A DNA stretch of 64,000 bases, taken from a virus. The notes below the pieces were generated by a model. The model was given only the letters and a program-made list of their open reading frames with translations, was not told the origin of the DNA and ran no database searches. Shown here piece after piece: positions 25,057 to 34,725 of the stretch. Positions within the stretch are counted from its first letter, which is position 1. Each line of letters starts with the position of its first letter. Location: positions 64,001-128,000 of IMG/VR virus record IMGVR_UViG_3300042923_001771. One strand, written 5' to 3'. A program made the position numbers and the translations under genes.

Positions 25057-25091
25057 TAATAAAAAACGAAGAAAAGAAAAGGGGTTTTAAA

Positions 25092-25439
25092 ATGAGAAAG
25101 TCGCTTGAGGATTTGATTTTTATTGGTAGAATTGATAAGTCGTTTAAGGTGTTTGGTAAGAATTGGACTCTTTCAACTCTAACATCTAATGAACAATTGG
25201 ATGCAACCTCATCAACAGATGGATATGATACTTTATCTCGAGTAAATGCTCTTAAAATTGAGATTTTGGCTCGTTCGGTTAAGAAAGTTGAAGATATTGA
25301 GTTGAATGATGTAAAAGAAAACGTTGAATTTATTGGTAGTCTTCAAATGCCGCTTATTAATGAGTTGTTCTCAAAGTATGAAGTACTACAAAAAGAACAA
25401 GATGACTCTTTAAAGAATTTAGATGATATAAAAAACTAA
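25092..25439 (+). CDS. Tail assembly chaperone, upstream (G-type) product
   Basis: A 115-residue protein between the tube and tape-measure genes, the position of the G/GT-type tail assembly chaperones that coat the tape measure during tail building. It has AAAAGGGG before the ATG. Its last sense codons are ATA AAA AAC, followed by TAA; the run A AAA AAC at 25430-25436 is a textbook -1 slippery heptamer. After slippage the frame is open without a stop into the next gene. The C-terminal helix (ELFSKYEVLQKEQDDSLKNL) is chaperone-like. Confidence 0.8.
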   Translation: MRKSLEDLIFIGRIDKSFKVFGKNWTLSTLTSNEQLDATSSTDGYDTLSRVNALKIEILARSVKKVEDIELNDVKENVEFIGSLQMPLINELFSKYEVLQKEQDDSLKNLDDIKN

Positions 25440-25460
25440 TAGACGACACTTATAGTCGTA
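25430..25460 (+). promoter_or_regulatory. Programmed -1 ribosomal frameshift site
   Basis: The heptamer A AAA AAC (25430-25436) lies in the zero frame directly before the stop TAA (25437-25439). A small stem ACGAC/GTCGT follows at about 25443-25458. In the -1 frame codons run CTA ATA GAC GAC ACT TAT AGT and on into the gene at 25475 without a stop. The fusion would be about 345 residues. Confidence 0.85.
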
Positions 25461-25474
25461 TTCGATGGAAAGTA

Positions 25475-26128
25475 ATGAAAGCCATTGGGATGCCACCATC
25501 TGACCCTCGAGTGCGTCAGATGAATGATGCCCAATGGCTTTGGTGTTATTTTAACCAAATAGAGGATGAGAAAGAGGAAGCGGAGAATTGGAAAGCAAGA
25601 TTCGACTACCTCACTTGGTTCATCAACTACGATATGGCTAAAAGTGTCAGTGACCATAATGAAAAAAATAAAGCTACCGATAAGAAAGGTACCCAAGGCC
25701 CTCGTTACAAGGTAGAAGATTTACACAGGAGTTCCGACTTTGAAAAAGAAGCATACGCAGCAACTAAAGGTTATGATCCAGAAGATGGCTTAACAGTCGA
25801 TGAATTTATTGAGCAACTTCAATCTAATAAGCAAGGAAGAGAAGCTGACATCGTAAACGATAGTTTTGAAGACTTGTTAGCTAGTGGAGATTTTTCTGAG
25901 GTGATGGATGCTACTCAAGGAGTTGGTAATCCAAACGAAACACTTGATGATTTCATAACAAGAGCTTTAATGTTAGAAGAACATCTAGAAGATAAAGCTA
26001 TTGAAATTAATGAAGAAAACTTGCGCCATAATAATGGTAACAGTTTTAATGGTCCTCCAACTTCTGAGAATCATCATACTATAGATGATGATGATTTAGA
26101 TATTTTTGAAGTGGATGATGACGAATAA
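25475..26128 (+). CDS. Tail assembly chaperone, downstream (T-type) part
   Basis: This 217-residue frame is probably made mainly as a -1 frameshift extension of 25092-25439, with 13 extra codons (LIDDTYSRIRWKV) ahead of the ATG at 25475. No real ribosome site precedes that ATG, only TGGAA, which supports the frameshift mode. The N-terminal part MPPSDPRVRQMNDAQWLWCY is like the T domain of other contractile or siphophage chaperones; the C-terminus is acidic (IDDDDLDIFEVDDDE). The fusion should recruit tube subunits to the tape measure. The gene ends 26 nt before the tape measure start. Confidence 0.8.
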   Translation: MKAIGMPPSDPRVRQMNDAQWLWCYFNQIEDEKEEAENWKARFDYLTWFINYDMAKSVSDHNEKNKATDKKGTQGPRYKVEDLHRSSDFEKEAYAATKGYDPEDGLTVDEFIEQLQSNKQGREADIVNDSFEDLLASGDFSEVMDATQGVGNPNETLDDFITRALMLEEHLEDKAIEINEENLRHNNGNSFNGPPTSENHHTIDDDDLDIFEVDDDE

Positions 26129-26154
26129 TTAAAGGGGAAGGACGGTGAAGATAA

Positions 26155-29100
26155 ATGGCGGAAAACAATAACGGGGGAATTTTCGGCAACAAGGGTAACG
26201 GAGACTTTCTTAAGAATCTAAAAAATGAAGTTAACAATAATGCTAACGATATTTCTATGACTCTTGATAAGGTCTTGCGAAGCATTTCTGATTTTAAAGA
26301 TGAAGTCGAAAAAGAAAAAATATCCCTCAATATTGATACATCATATTCTCAAAAAATTGAGAGAATGTTATCTGATTTAGAAAATGATTTTAATAGACTT
26401 ATTGCTCCAGTAAAAGGTAAAATTCAACAGCAAATTTCTGAAGTTTTTTCTTCTGACAATGTAAAGACTGATGGATTAACTAAGGAATTAAATGTTTTCT
26501 CAGACGCATTATCGGGATTTGCAACTAAGGTTAATCAGTTGAGTTCTGAAATTGGAGTTAACTTAGGTTCTGCTTTTGAAAATCTTAATAAGGAAACAGT
26601 TGAGACTTTAAGATCATTTTCTGATATTTTAGCTCAATTACAACAAAGAGATTTAAAAATCAACAACCCCTTCCCTGAAATAATTGCGTCACTTGATGAA
26701 ATTGCAAAAAGAACTCAAAGCATTGGTAGTTTTAACGATGTTTTAAGTAGTATTTTGAATATTCCTGTTGAGCATGGAACGGCTTATCATTTACTAGAAT
26801 TATCTGATAGTTTGGATATTTTTAATAAGACAATGAGAGGCACAACAGATGATGATATAACTAAAATAACTTCATACATTAATGAATTAGAAAAATTAAG
26901 TCAAAAAACTCAAGTTTTCACAGATATTGCTGATAGCATCAAAAGCCTTTCTGTTATTGGAGATATTGCGAAGCAAGTTAATGATTTAAATAGTGCACTT
27001 ACTGCACTTGGTCAAAACAGCAATCTCGGAGCATTAGTTGGTGGTAGTTTTAATGTACCACCAATACCGCAAGGGCCAATCAATATTCCTCCAGCAATAC
27101 CGCCAAGTGGCGGAGGAGGAGGCGGTGGGGGTAATGCAGGTGGTGGAAATCCTGGACCTAGTGGTGGCGGTTACAATGGACCGACCAGTTCATATCCAAG
27201 CCAAGTCATAGTTGGTCCTCAGCCATTTACTCCACAGTATTCGTCTAGTGCGCATGATAAGACGTTTGATGCTATTGAAAAAGCGTTATCTAAATTACAA
27301 CTTAATAATATGTCTGGTGGATCTTGGCACGATAAGTCTAGTAAAAACTTAGATAATGAATCAATTAAAGAAATGATGCAAGTTTTAGAGCAAATTAAGT
27401 ATGATTCAAGTAAATTGAGTGCTTGGGAAGGTCAGTTTAAGCATGCTAGTTCTAACCACGATAAGAGTGGTGCAGAGGCAGCGCTTATGCAAATGAACGA
27501 GTACAGAGCTAAAGTAGTACAAGGAAATTCACAGTTACAAGGCAATCTAGACAATATTGGTCCCAAAGATTTAGGTAAATATCCATCAGAAGTTAGAGAT
27601 ATATTTACTAACATGAAGGATTTTCAACAAGTTATTCAAAATATAATGATAAATCAGTTTAAGTTTAACGAACACTTTGGACTCAACCAATTCAATAAAG
27701 AAATTCTTGATGCCAATAGAGGAATTAATGACTTTGCTAGAAACATAGAAAATCAACCTTGGGATAGAATAAAAGGCAAATTAAGTTCTGCTTTTGACCC
27801 AATTAGTAAATTTACTAGCGGATTAAAAGGTGGAGTAACTGGTGGGTTAGGTATGCTTGGTCTTGGTTCTCTAGGTTCTGCGCTTAGTATTGGTGGATTG
27901 GCTGGTGGAATTACTGATATTTATCAAAGACAAGGTAGACTCTTAGCTGATTCTGCTCAAGGAGAAATATTAGGTGGATACGATTATGATCCGCAAAATA
28001 CAAGACGAATTCTTAGACAAGGCTTAGATTATCAACATTCCACTCACGGAAGAATTCAACAAGAAGACTACTTAAACAGCTATACATCTCTTGTTAATAA
28101 TGTTAGAGGTCACTTTGGCGGTCAAGATGGTTCCGATAAGGCTTCAGCGCAAAGAGATATGGAAAGCTTTGCAAGTACTGCTACAGTTATGCAAGGTATG
28201 GGAGTTTCTCAGGGAACAACTATGTCAGCAATTACTACGTTTTATAAAGAATTGGGTATGAGCGCGAAAGAAACTGATTTCCAATTGGTTAAAATTGCGC
28301 AAACAGCTCAATCTTTAAATGTGCCGTTCGAAGAGCATTTAAAAGCAGTAACAAACTTAGCTACTGAATATAAAGCCATTGGTTTGTCAGCAGATCAAGC
28401 TGGAAATGTAATGGGTAACTTAATGTTTAAAGGTGGTATGACATCAACTGAGGCTGGTAGATTTGCTAGTAATGTTGGTGGAGCTCTAACCAATATGAAT
28501 GAGGGTTGGTTGGCATATGGCGCTGGTATGATGGGTGATGATCCATTAGAAGCAATCATGGATTTAAACTATGGTTATAAAGATGATGGCACAATGAAAG
28601 AAGGAGTTGCTGAAAAGAAAGCGCAAATTCTTACAAATAACTATCAAATGTTTGGTGGCGTCGGCGGAGATGGTGGACGTTATGGCATGAAAGAAGCACT
28701 TAAAGCTATGGGTATTACTGACAACAGAGACGTAGCTAAGTTCTTAAATCATGCTGGTGATGAAAAATGGTTAGTGAATCAATTTAAAGAGATGGATGGT
28801 AAAGCAGGTCTCGGAGATCTTAGTGAAGATAACGCGAAAGATAAACTTACAAGTGGTATATTAGGAGATCTCGGTAAAGCGTCAGATCAACTTTCAGGTA
28901 TAGATAAATCTTTAAATGCTTATAACGAAGTACTTAAGAGGGTAGTTGACGATCAACGCGGTTTATTGGATGAATTGACTGATTTTACTGGAATAATTGA
29001 AAAATTTGGTTCTATGATAGAAAAAGTTATTGGCGGGATGGGGAATCTTTTAGAAACACTTGGGAAACTCGCTAATATGGATTTATCTACCATTGCTGCT

Positions 29101-32100
29101 TTGGGCATTGGAGGGGCAGGCGTACTTGGTGGCTTAGCATCCGCTGGTGGTAGTGCTTTTGTAATGAATAAAGTTTTGAAAAGATTCCGTGGAAGCGGAG
29201 GAGGTAGTGCTGGACCTACTGGTGGCGGAGCTGGAGGAGCAGGTGGCCCAACTAGAGCTCAAGGTGGCGGAGGTGCTGCTGGAAGACCAAGTTGGCTTAA
29301 AAGTTTAACAAAAAGTAAGAGTGGAAAACTTGCCATAGCAGGAGCTGCAGGTTTAGCTGGTTGGGGAGCATATGAGTATTTTGCTGGAGATAGAGCTAGC
29401 GCTGCTACAGATGATGGTGGAGGAGACGATGGATCTGGAGGTATATTTGGTAATATCTACCGAGTACTTCAGGATATCCTTGCAGCACTCGGCGGTGGCG
29501 GAGTTGTTAGTGCTAGTGGCATTGGTGGAGGTGGTGGGAGACCTTCGGTTGATGCACTTGCTGATGTTTCTGGCGTACATGATATTGGTACAAATCCGTG
29601 GTTAGCTACTGGTGTTGCGCTTGGTGGTACTTATGCAGCAACAAAAGTGGGTTCTTCAATACTAAGTAGAATGTCTACACAAGTTCCAGCTAGTGTTTCT
29701 GGAGCGAGTGGAGGTGCATTATCAAGAGTAGCTACAGCTGCAGCATCAAGACCTAGCGCTTGGTCAAAATTGCTTAGTGGTGGTAAATCTAGTGGAGTTG
29801 CAGCTGGTATTTTTAATTCAATTGGTGCAGGTTTTGAAATGCATGATAACTATGAATTAGATGCCCTTTATGGTATTGAAAACCATGGAAGATCTAATGC
29901 AAACACTTGGGGTAAAGCTGCTATCGGTACTATTGGTTCTATAGCTGGTGGTGCACTTGGTACATTAGTTGCTCCTGGCATTGGAACAGTCGGTGGGGCA
30001 ATAGCTGGTGGTATGTTAGCTGATCACTTTAGTGATAACATTATGGGTTTATTTGGCGCTGGTAGTAAAGATATTGAAGAAGATAGAATGAAAAACCCTC
30101 TTTACAAATCTACTCAAGAATTTATGAGAAGAAACGGCGTATCCAATGAAGCTTTTGCTGTTACAGCTTCTAAAGGTATGATGCAATATGGTGGTAGCCT
30201 TGCAAACTTTAGTGAAGCTGAAAGAGACCAATGGGGAGCTAAATTTGCAGAAGGTAAAGGTTCTGGCCTAACTGATGAAGCGGCAAAAGAACAAGCAAAT
30301 CAAATGTTTAGGTTGAATATTACTAACGATGATATTAAAAACTTAAATGCTGAACAACTGCAAAATGGGTTAGAGCTTTCTAAATCAACAGACCAATATC
30401 AAAAAGATTTCGCTAAATATAAAGAAGATTTTGGTAAAAATAACGAAGCAACAAATAAGATTATTGATGAAACAAAAAGCAACACTGGACTTTCACTTAC
30501 TAAGTTGTATGAATTATATGATGTTGCTTCTAATATGCCTGGAGATTTAGCTGCTGCAATTAAAGCTTCAGGTGGACTTGGAAATATGGATGACCCAGGT
30601 AAAATAGAGAGAATGAGAAAGCAACTTGAAGCTGGCGGTTTAGACGTAAAGCAACAAGAAAGAGCTATGGCTGGTTATCTTGATAATAAAGATTTCCTTA
30701 AGAGTTCGATGCAATCCGAAGAAGAAAGAAATAATTGGTTAAGATTGTACTCTATGGATCCATCTTGTCTTCCTCCAGGTACTGACATGTTTGAATATGC
30801 TAACAATAACATAAATCTTAGCAGAAAGACTCAATCATTAATGAGTGGCGGTCTCTTAGGTGATTTTCAAAAGTTTGCTGGTTCAAAAGATGGTCAATTG
30901 TTTATGAACGATTCAGCAAATTCATTACCTTCTCAATTTTCTAGTTGGGACAGTATGATCAAAAAATACACTAAAGAATCAGATATTGATAGCTCAGAAC
31001 TTAAAAAAATTCTAAGTAAAAATCACATTTCTGAAGAACAGTTCGGCAAGTATCTACTTGCGAATGATGGTGGAGGAAACTTCGGTGCAACAAACATAGC
31101 TGGTATTAATAAAGATTATATCAGTAATGGATTCACTGCAGTTGGAGAAGAAAAAAGCAAGGTAGCACAAGAAGTGAAGAAACAAAACGAAGAACAGCAC
31201 AAAGAAGCTGAAAAGACTAAAAAAGAGTTAACTGAAGAAACTACCAAAGCACAAGATGATATCTTCAAGCAAGGTGAAGAAGCTGCTTTGAGTCGCAGTA
31301 AAGATTATGTATCAGCGCTGAAAACATTGCAAGATTTCTTGGGCGACAGTATTAAGAACGTATGGAACAAGCTACAAGATATCAATCAAACAGCAAGTGA
31401 TGCAGTAGTTGAACTTCGTAAAATGGCTTCTTCAGGTGGTTCTGGTGGTGGTCAAACGGGGTTAGGTGGAACTGGTAAATTTGGTTCATCCGTAAATCAA
31501 TGGGATGAATTGATTCAAAAAGTTGGAGCTGAAACAGGAATAGACCCATTGATTCTTAAAACTATCATGCAAAAAGAATCTGGTGGAAATGCAAACGCCA
31601 AAGACAATCAAAATAAAAATGGTACATTTGATATGGGATTAATGCAAATCAACAGTGATACTGCTAAGGGTTATGGTTTTGATTTTGATAAACTGCGTAG
31701 TGACCCAGAGTATGCTCTTAGATCGGCAGCTAAAGTAATACAAGGTAAAAAAACCATGTTGAGTGGTATGGGAGAAGACTCTAACGACCCACATAATATT
31801 TTTCATGCATACAATGGTTGGAGTGCTCAAGGCGGCAGATACGCTGATGATGCTATGGGTTACTTTGACGCTGCTGGCCGTGTTGGAGGATCGGGTGGAG
31901 GCTTTAACGCTTTACTTGGTGAATCAAGACAACTATCATCATCAGGTGCTCTTTCTTATAAGCAAGTTGGCGGAGAATTCAATGGTACTTATCAAGAATT
32001 CTTACAAAGAGGTTTGGCAGATTGTTCGCAATTCGTACAAGAAATGTATGGCAATTTCTTAGGAAAACAACTTCCAAGAACAGCTGCAGAACAATGGAAT

Positions 32101-32850
32101 GCTGGTACTTCAGTTGCTAAAGGACAAGAACAAACTGGTGATTTGGTATTCTGGAACACCACTGGAAAAGATCACTCTCACGTTGGTATGTATACTGGAA
32201 ACGGTAAAGCTATGCAAATGGGTACAAATGGACTTAAGGAAATAGACATTAATTCTATTGACAATTATGAAGGTGCTAGAAGAATTGGTGGTTCAGCTTT
32301 ATATGCTGGTCACAATAGTGCTTGGAACCCAATTACTGGCAAACTCGACGATATTCAGAAAAATACTGAAAAAGCTGCCGATGATGCAAAAAAAATAGCA
32401 GACAATACAGATGCAATCAAAGATAATACAACACCAGATAGCAGCACAAAAACATCATATAAAGCTCTCTTAACAAATATTGGTGAAAACGATCCTTATG
32501 CTGGTATAAACATCAAGGGCAACATGAACAACACAAAATATCTTTTTGACGCTTATGAAAAACTTAAAAGCAAGGGAATCGATTACGATGACCATGGCAA
32601 AGATAATCAAAAGTGGCAACAAGAGATGAGACATAACTTTGATGTTAAACTTAAAGTGGATTTCACAGACCCTGATAAGTCTCCTCAATTCCAAAAAATA
32701 TTAGATAAGCATCTCAATCTTGCAGTAAAAAATGCTATGGAAGAACATACAATGCAAGTTAGTAAAGATACTGAGTCTAGTAATCAAGCATTATGGAACG
32801 CTACAACAGCTAATTCAAAAGCAGTTCAACAAGGTAATTATGATGGATAG
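26155..32850 (+). CDS. Tape measure protein with lytic transglycosylase and NlpC/P60 domains
   Basis: At 2231 residues this is the longest gene and sets tail length. The N-terminal 300 residues are coiled-coil-like, followed by a Gly-rich linker (about 318-350), helical tape regions, hydrophobic Gly/Ala segments (about 560-590 and 970-1110) and two enzyme domains. A lysozyme-like SLT domain (about 1780-1880) shows MQKESGG with the catalytic Glu and MGLMQINSDTA. An NlpC/P60 amidase domain (about 1940-2050) shows ADCSQFVQ with the Cys and DHSHVGMY with the His. The enzymes cut the wall on injection. It starts at ATG 26155 after AGGACGGTGA. Confidence 0.93.
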   Translation: MAENNNGGIFGNKGNGDFLKNLKNEVNNNANDISMTLDKVLRSISDFKDEVEKEKISLNIDTSYSQKIERMLSDLENDFNRLIAPVKGKIQQQISEVFSSDNVKTDGLTKELNVFSDALSGFATKVNQLSSEIGVNLGSAFENLNKETVETLRSFSDILAQLQQRDLKINNPFPEIIASLDEIAKRTQSIGSFNDVLSSILNIPVEHGTAYHLLELSDSLDIFNKTMRGTTDDDITKITSYINELEKLSQKTQVFTDIADSIKSLSVIGDIAKQVNDLNSALTALGQNSNLGALVGGSFNVPPIPQGPINIPPAIPPSGGGGGGGGNAGGGNPGPSGGGYNGPTSSYPSQVIVGPQPFTPQYSSSAHDKTFDAIEKALSKLQLNNMSGGSWHDKSSKNLDNESIKEMMQVLEQIKYDSSKLSAWEGQFKHASSNHDKSGAEAALMQMNEYRAKVVQGNSQLQGNLDNIGPKDLGKYPSEVRDIFTNMKDFQQVIQNIMINQFKFNEHFGLNQFNKEILDANRGINDFARNIENQPWDRIKGKLSSAFDPISKFTSGLKGGVTGGLGMLGLGSLGSALSIGGLAGGITDIYQRQGRLLADSAQGEILGGYDYDPQNTRRILRQGLDYQHSTHGRIQQEDYLNSYTSLVNNVRGHFGGQDGSDKASAQRDMESFASTATVMQGMGVSQGTTMSAITTFYKELGMSAKETDFQLVKIAQTAQSLNVPFEEHLKAVTNLATEYKAIGLSADQAGNVMGNLMFKGGMTSTEAGRFASNVGGALTNMNEGWLAYGAGMMGDDPLEAIMDLNYGYKDDGTMKEGVAEKKAQILTNNYQMFGGVGGDGGRYGMKEALKAMGITDNRDVAKFLNHAGDEKWLVNQFKEMDGKAGLGDLSEDNAKDKLTSGILGDLGKASDQLSGIDKSLNAYNEVLKRVVDDQRGLLDELTDFTGIIEKFGSMIEKVIGGMGNLLETLGKLANMDLSTIAALGIGGAGVLGGLASAGGSAFVMNKVLKRFRGSGGGSAGPTGGGAGGAGGPTRAQGGGGAAGRPSWLKSLTKSKSGKLAIAGAAGLAGWGAYEYFAGDRASAATDDGGGDDGSGGIFGNIYRVLQDILAALGGGGVVSASGIGGGGGRPSVDALADVSGVHDIGTNPWLATGVALGGTYAATKVGSSILSRMSTQVPASVSGASGGALSRVATAAASRPSAWSKLLSGGKSSGVAAGIFNSIGAGFEMHDNYELDALYGIENHGRSNANTWGKAAIGTIGSIAGGALGTLVAPGIGTVGGAIAGGMLADHFSDNIMGLFGAGSKDIEEDRMKNPLYKSTQEFMRRNGVSNEAFAVTASKGMMQYGGSLANFSEAERDQWGAKFAEGKGSGLTDEAAKEQANQMFRLNITNDDIKNLNAEQLQNGLELSKSTDQYQKDFAKYKEDFGKNNEATNKIIDETKSNTGLSLTKLYELYDVASNMPGDLAAAIKASGGLGNMDDPGKIERMRKQLEAGGLDVKQQERAMAGYLDNKDFLKSSMQSEEERNNWLRLYSMDPSCLPPGTDMFEYANNNINLSRKTQSLMSGGLLGDFQKFAGSKDGQLFMNDSANSLPSQFSSWDSMIKKYTKESDIDSSELKKILSKNHISEEQFGKYLLANDGGGNFGATNIAGINKDYISNGFTAVGEEKSKVAQEVKKQNEEQHKEAEKTKKELTEETTKAQDDIFKQGEEAALSRSKDYVSALKTLQDFLGDSIKNVWNKLQDINQTASDAVVELRKMASSGGSGGGQTGLGGTGKFGSSVNQWDELIQKVGAETGIDPLILKTIMQKESGGNANAKDNQNKNGTFDMGLMQINSDTAKGYGFDFDKLRSDPEYALRSAAKVIQGKKTMLSGMGEDSNDPHNIFHAYNGWSAQGGRYADDAMGYFDAAGRVGGSGGGFNALLGESRQLSSSGALSYKQVGGEFNGTYQEFLQRGLADCSQFVQEMYGNFLGKQLPRTAAEQWNAGTSVAKGQEQTGDLVFWNTTGKDHSHVGMYTGNGKAMQMGTNGLKEIDINSIDNYEGARRIGGSALYAGHNSAWNPITGKLDDIQKNTEKAADDAKKIADNTDAIKDNTTPDSSTKTSYKALLTNIGENDPYAGINIKGNMNNTKYLFDAYEKLKSKGIDYDDHGKDNQKWQQEMRHNFDVKLKVDFTDPDKSPQFQKILDKHLNLAVKNAMEEHTMQVSKDTESSNQALWNATTANSKAVQQGNYDG

Positions 32851-32867
32851 GGATAACCCCTATCCAT
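32844..32867 (+). other. Stem-loop at the tape measure stop
   Basis: GGATAGGG pairs with CCCCTATCC across the stop TAG and a short loop; no T tract follows. It may slow decay or reduce read-through. Confidence 0.5.
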
Positions 32868-32891
32868 TTATAAAACAGAGGGGTGAATTAA

Positions 32892-34676
32892 ATGCCGTTA
32901 ATACCTTTTGCAAACAGTAATATGGTAATTGGTGCTATAAGTAAATCTATGAATCAAACATCTGATACTAATGTAATGTATCAAAATAATGATTCTAGAA
33001 ACAATTATTATGAAGCTCAAAAAAGAGCAGATATGTACATGAAAGTAAAGGATAGAAGACCTATGGTGTTTGAATATTTGCAGTCAGCTCCAGACAATTG
33101 GGTTTCTATAACTATGTATATTAATCCCGACAAACTTTCAATTTCACAACAAAAAATAAAAGGTAAACAAGTTACTCGTGGTGGCATTTTTTATCATCAC
33201 TGGGGTGACGACCATCCAGCAATGTCACTTTCTGGTACTACTGGATTATCTGGTATGAAAGGTATCGAAGTGTTAGAAAAAATCTATCACGCTTCCGGAA
33301 CATTGTTAAGATATCAACAATATGGACCATCAACTTACGTTAGCAAAAACCTATCAACAATAGATAATGGTGTTATGGTTGTTGATGTAAATAGCCCTGT
33401 AGATGTGATGAACGCTGCAGCTGACTCAAAGTCAAAAACTTACGTTAACAATCTTAAAGATATTGTGTCTAAAGACAATAAAATAGTTGACGCTTGGAAA
33501 AAATATAAACAAAATAAAAAAATTGTTGAATCATCTACAAGAAGCAACAGTGAAATGAAAAGACTCAATGCAAGAAACACAGATTTGAGAGCACAATATG
33601 GATTTCCAAATGGTAAAGGTGAAGACTTGGGAACAATTGAAGAACTAAGCAGTATGCCTCAAGAATATTCTCAATTATGGGACGTTTATATCGATGGAAA
33701 AACAAGAGCTCAAGCCTTAATAGATGCCGGAGCAACTTTAAGTAATAGTGATGATCTGAGAGGGTTGCATAATATCTTAAAAGGGATGAGACAAGATTGG
33801 AGATTAGAGCCAGATGTAGAATATGGAACTTATGATCTTACCCAATTGCCATTAGAAAAACTGAGATGGGTTACTGCAGCGAAAGAATATATTGACAATA
33901 AGAAAGCTTGGGTAAGGCAACTTGGTAGTATAACAGATGCAACCACGGGTTCAAAAATTAATTTAGAAGACTTGACTAAAGAAAATCAAGCAATTAGAGA
34001 TATGTATGGTTTTCCAGATGGTACGTATGATGAAGTATCAAAAATGTCTTCGCCAATTACAAATAATACTATTGGTGACATAAAGGTTTTAACTGCTAAA
34101 TTATTAAGTCATTATCAAGGCATACTTAATGCTAAAGATTTTCTCAAAAGTATAGACAATGTGGATGCAAAATTAAAACGATATGTTGATAATAGTAGTA
34201 CGAAACCGTCTTTAAAAGATTATTCCAACTTTGCTCTTACTGAGTTTAGAAAAATACAGGGTTTAGATAATGCTATAATTACACAATTAGCATATCAAAG
34301 AACCGTTTACTATGATCATGGTAGCGATTCGCCAGATTCTCCTATTCCATACACTCAAGATGTTGTTGGACAATTATCATCGATTTATGCCGATAGATCT
34401 GCTGCTCTAAATGAAGTTATGCAACAAATGGCAGAGTTTGAACAACAAGAAAAAAGTTTTAGAGAAGATTTGAGAGATAAGTCAATGGATGATATAATGG
34501 ACGACATCAAGGACGAGTGGAAACCAAGAAGAATTTTTATTTATTACGAAAATAGAGTATATGTTGGTCACTTTGATGCATTTTCATATTCTAGAGATGC
34601 GGTCAATCCCTTATTAATTAGATATGATATGCGATTAACAATAGAAAAACAAGTTATCGGTTCTAGCCAAGGGTAG
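32892..34676 (+). CDS. Baseplate/tail hub-region structural protein
   Basis: A 594-residue protein between the tape measure and the LysM hub protein. An N-terminal domain contains FEYLQSAPDNWVSITMYINP and PDKLSISQQKIKGKQV, reminiscent of small LysM-associated baseplate proteins that bind the tape measure end. The middle (about 150-500) is a long helical insertion with two similar segments (DLRAQYGFPNGKGED and AIRDMYGFPDGTYDE), an internal duplication. The C-terminus (RRIFIYYENRVYVGHFDAF ... RYDMRLTIEK) is a beta domain. GAGGGGTG precedes the ATG. Its place in the hub is inferred from order. Confidence 0.65.
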   Translation: MPLIPFANSNMVIGAISKSMNQTSDTNVMYQNNDSRNNYYEAQKRADMYMKVKDRRPMVFEYLQSAPDNWVSITMYINPDKLSISQQKIKGKQVTRGGIFYHHWGDDHPAMSLSGTTGLSGMKGIEVLEKIYHASGTLLRYQQYGPSTYVSKNLSTIDNGVMVVDVNSPVDVMNAAADSKSKTYVNNLKDIVSKDNKIVDAWKKYKQNKKIVESSTRSNSEMKRLNARNTDLRAQYGFPNGKGEDLGTIEELSSMPQEYSQLWDVYIDGKTRAQALIDAGATLSNSDDLRGLHNILKGMRQDWRLEPDVEYGTYDLTQLPLEKLRWVTAAKEYIDNKKAWVRQLGSITDATTGSKINLEDLTKENQAIRDMYGFPDGTYDEVSKMSSPITNNTIGDIKVLTAKLLSHYQGILNAKDFLKSIDNVDAKLKRYVDNSSTKPSLKDYSNFALTEFRKIQGLDNAIITQLAYQRTVYYDHGSDSPDSPIPYTQDVVGQLSSIYADRSAALNEVMQQMAEFEQQEKSFREDLRDKSMDDIMDDIKDEWKPRRIFIYYENRVYVGHFDAFSYSRDAVNPLLIRYDMRLTIEKQVIGSSQG

Positions 34677-34692
34677 TATTTTCTACCCTTTA
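34670..34692 (+). terminator. Hairpin terminator overlapping the stop codon
   Basis: GGGTAG (34671-34676, including the stop TAG) pairs with CTACCC followed by TTT. It is a weak terminator because the T run is short. Confidence 0.5.
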
Positions 34693-34725
34693 ACTTGATT
34701 ATTCTTTAGTGAAAGAGGTGGCACC

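Noticed and set aside
31763-32062. 99-residue frame inside the tape measure
   Set aside because: Shadow frame across the lysozyme/NlpC region of the tape measure; no ribosome site.
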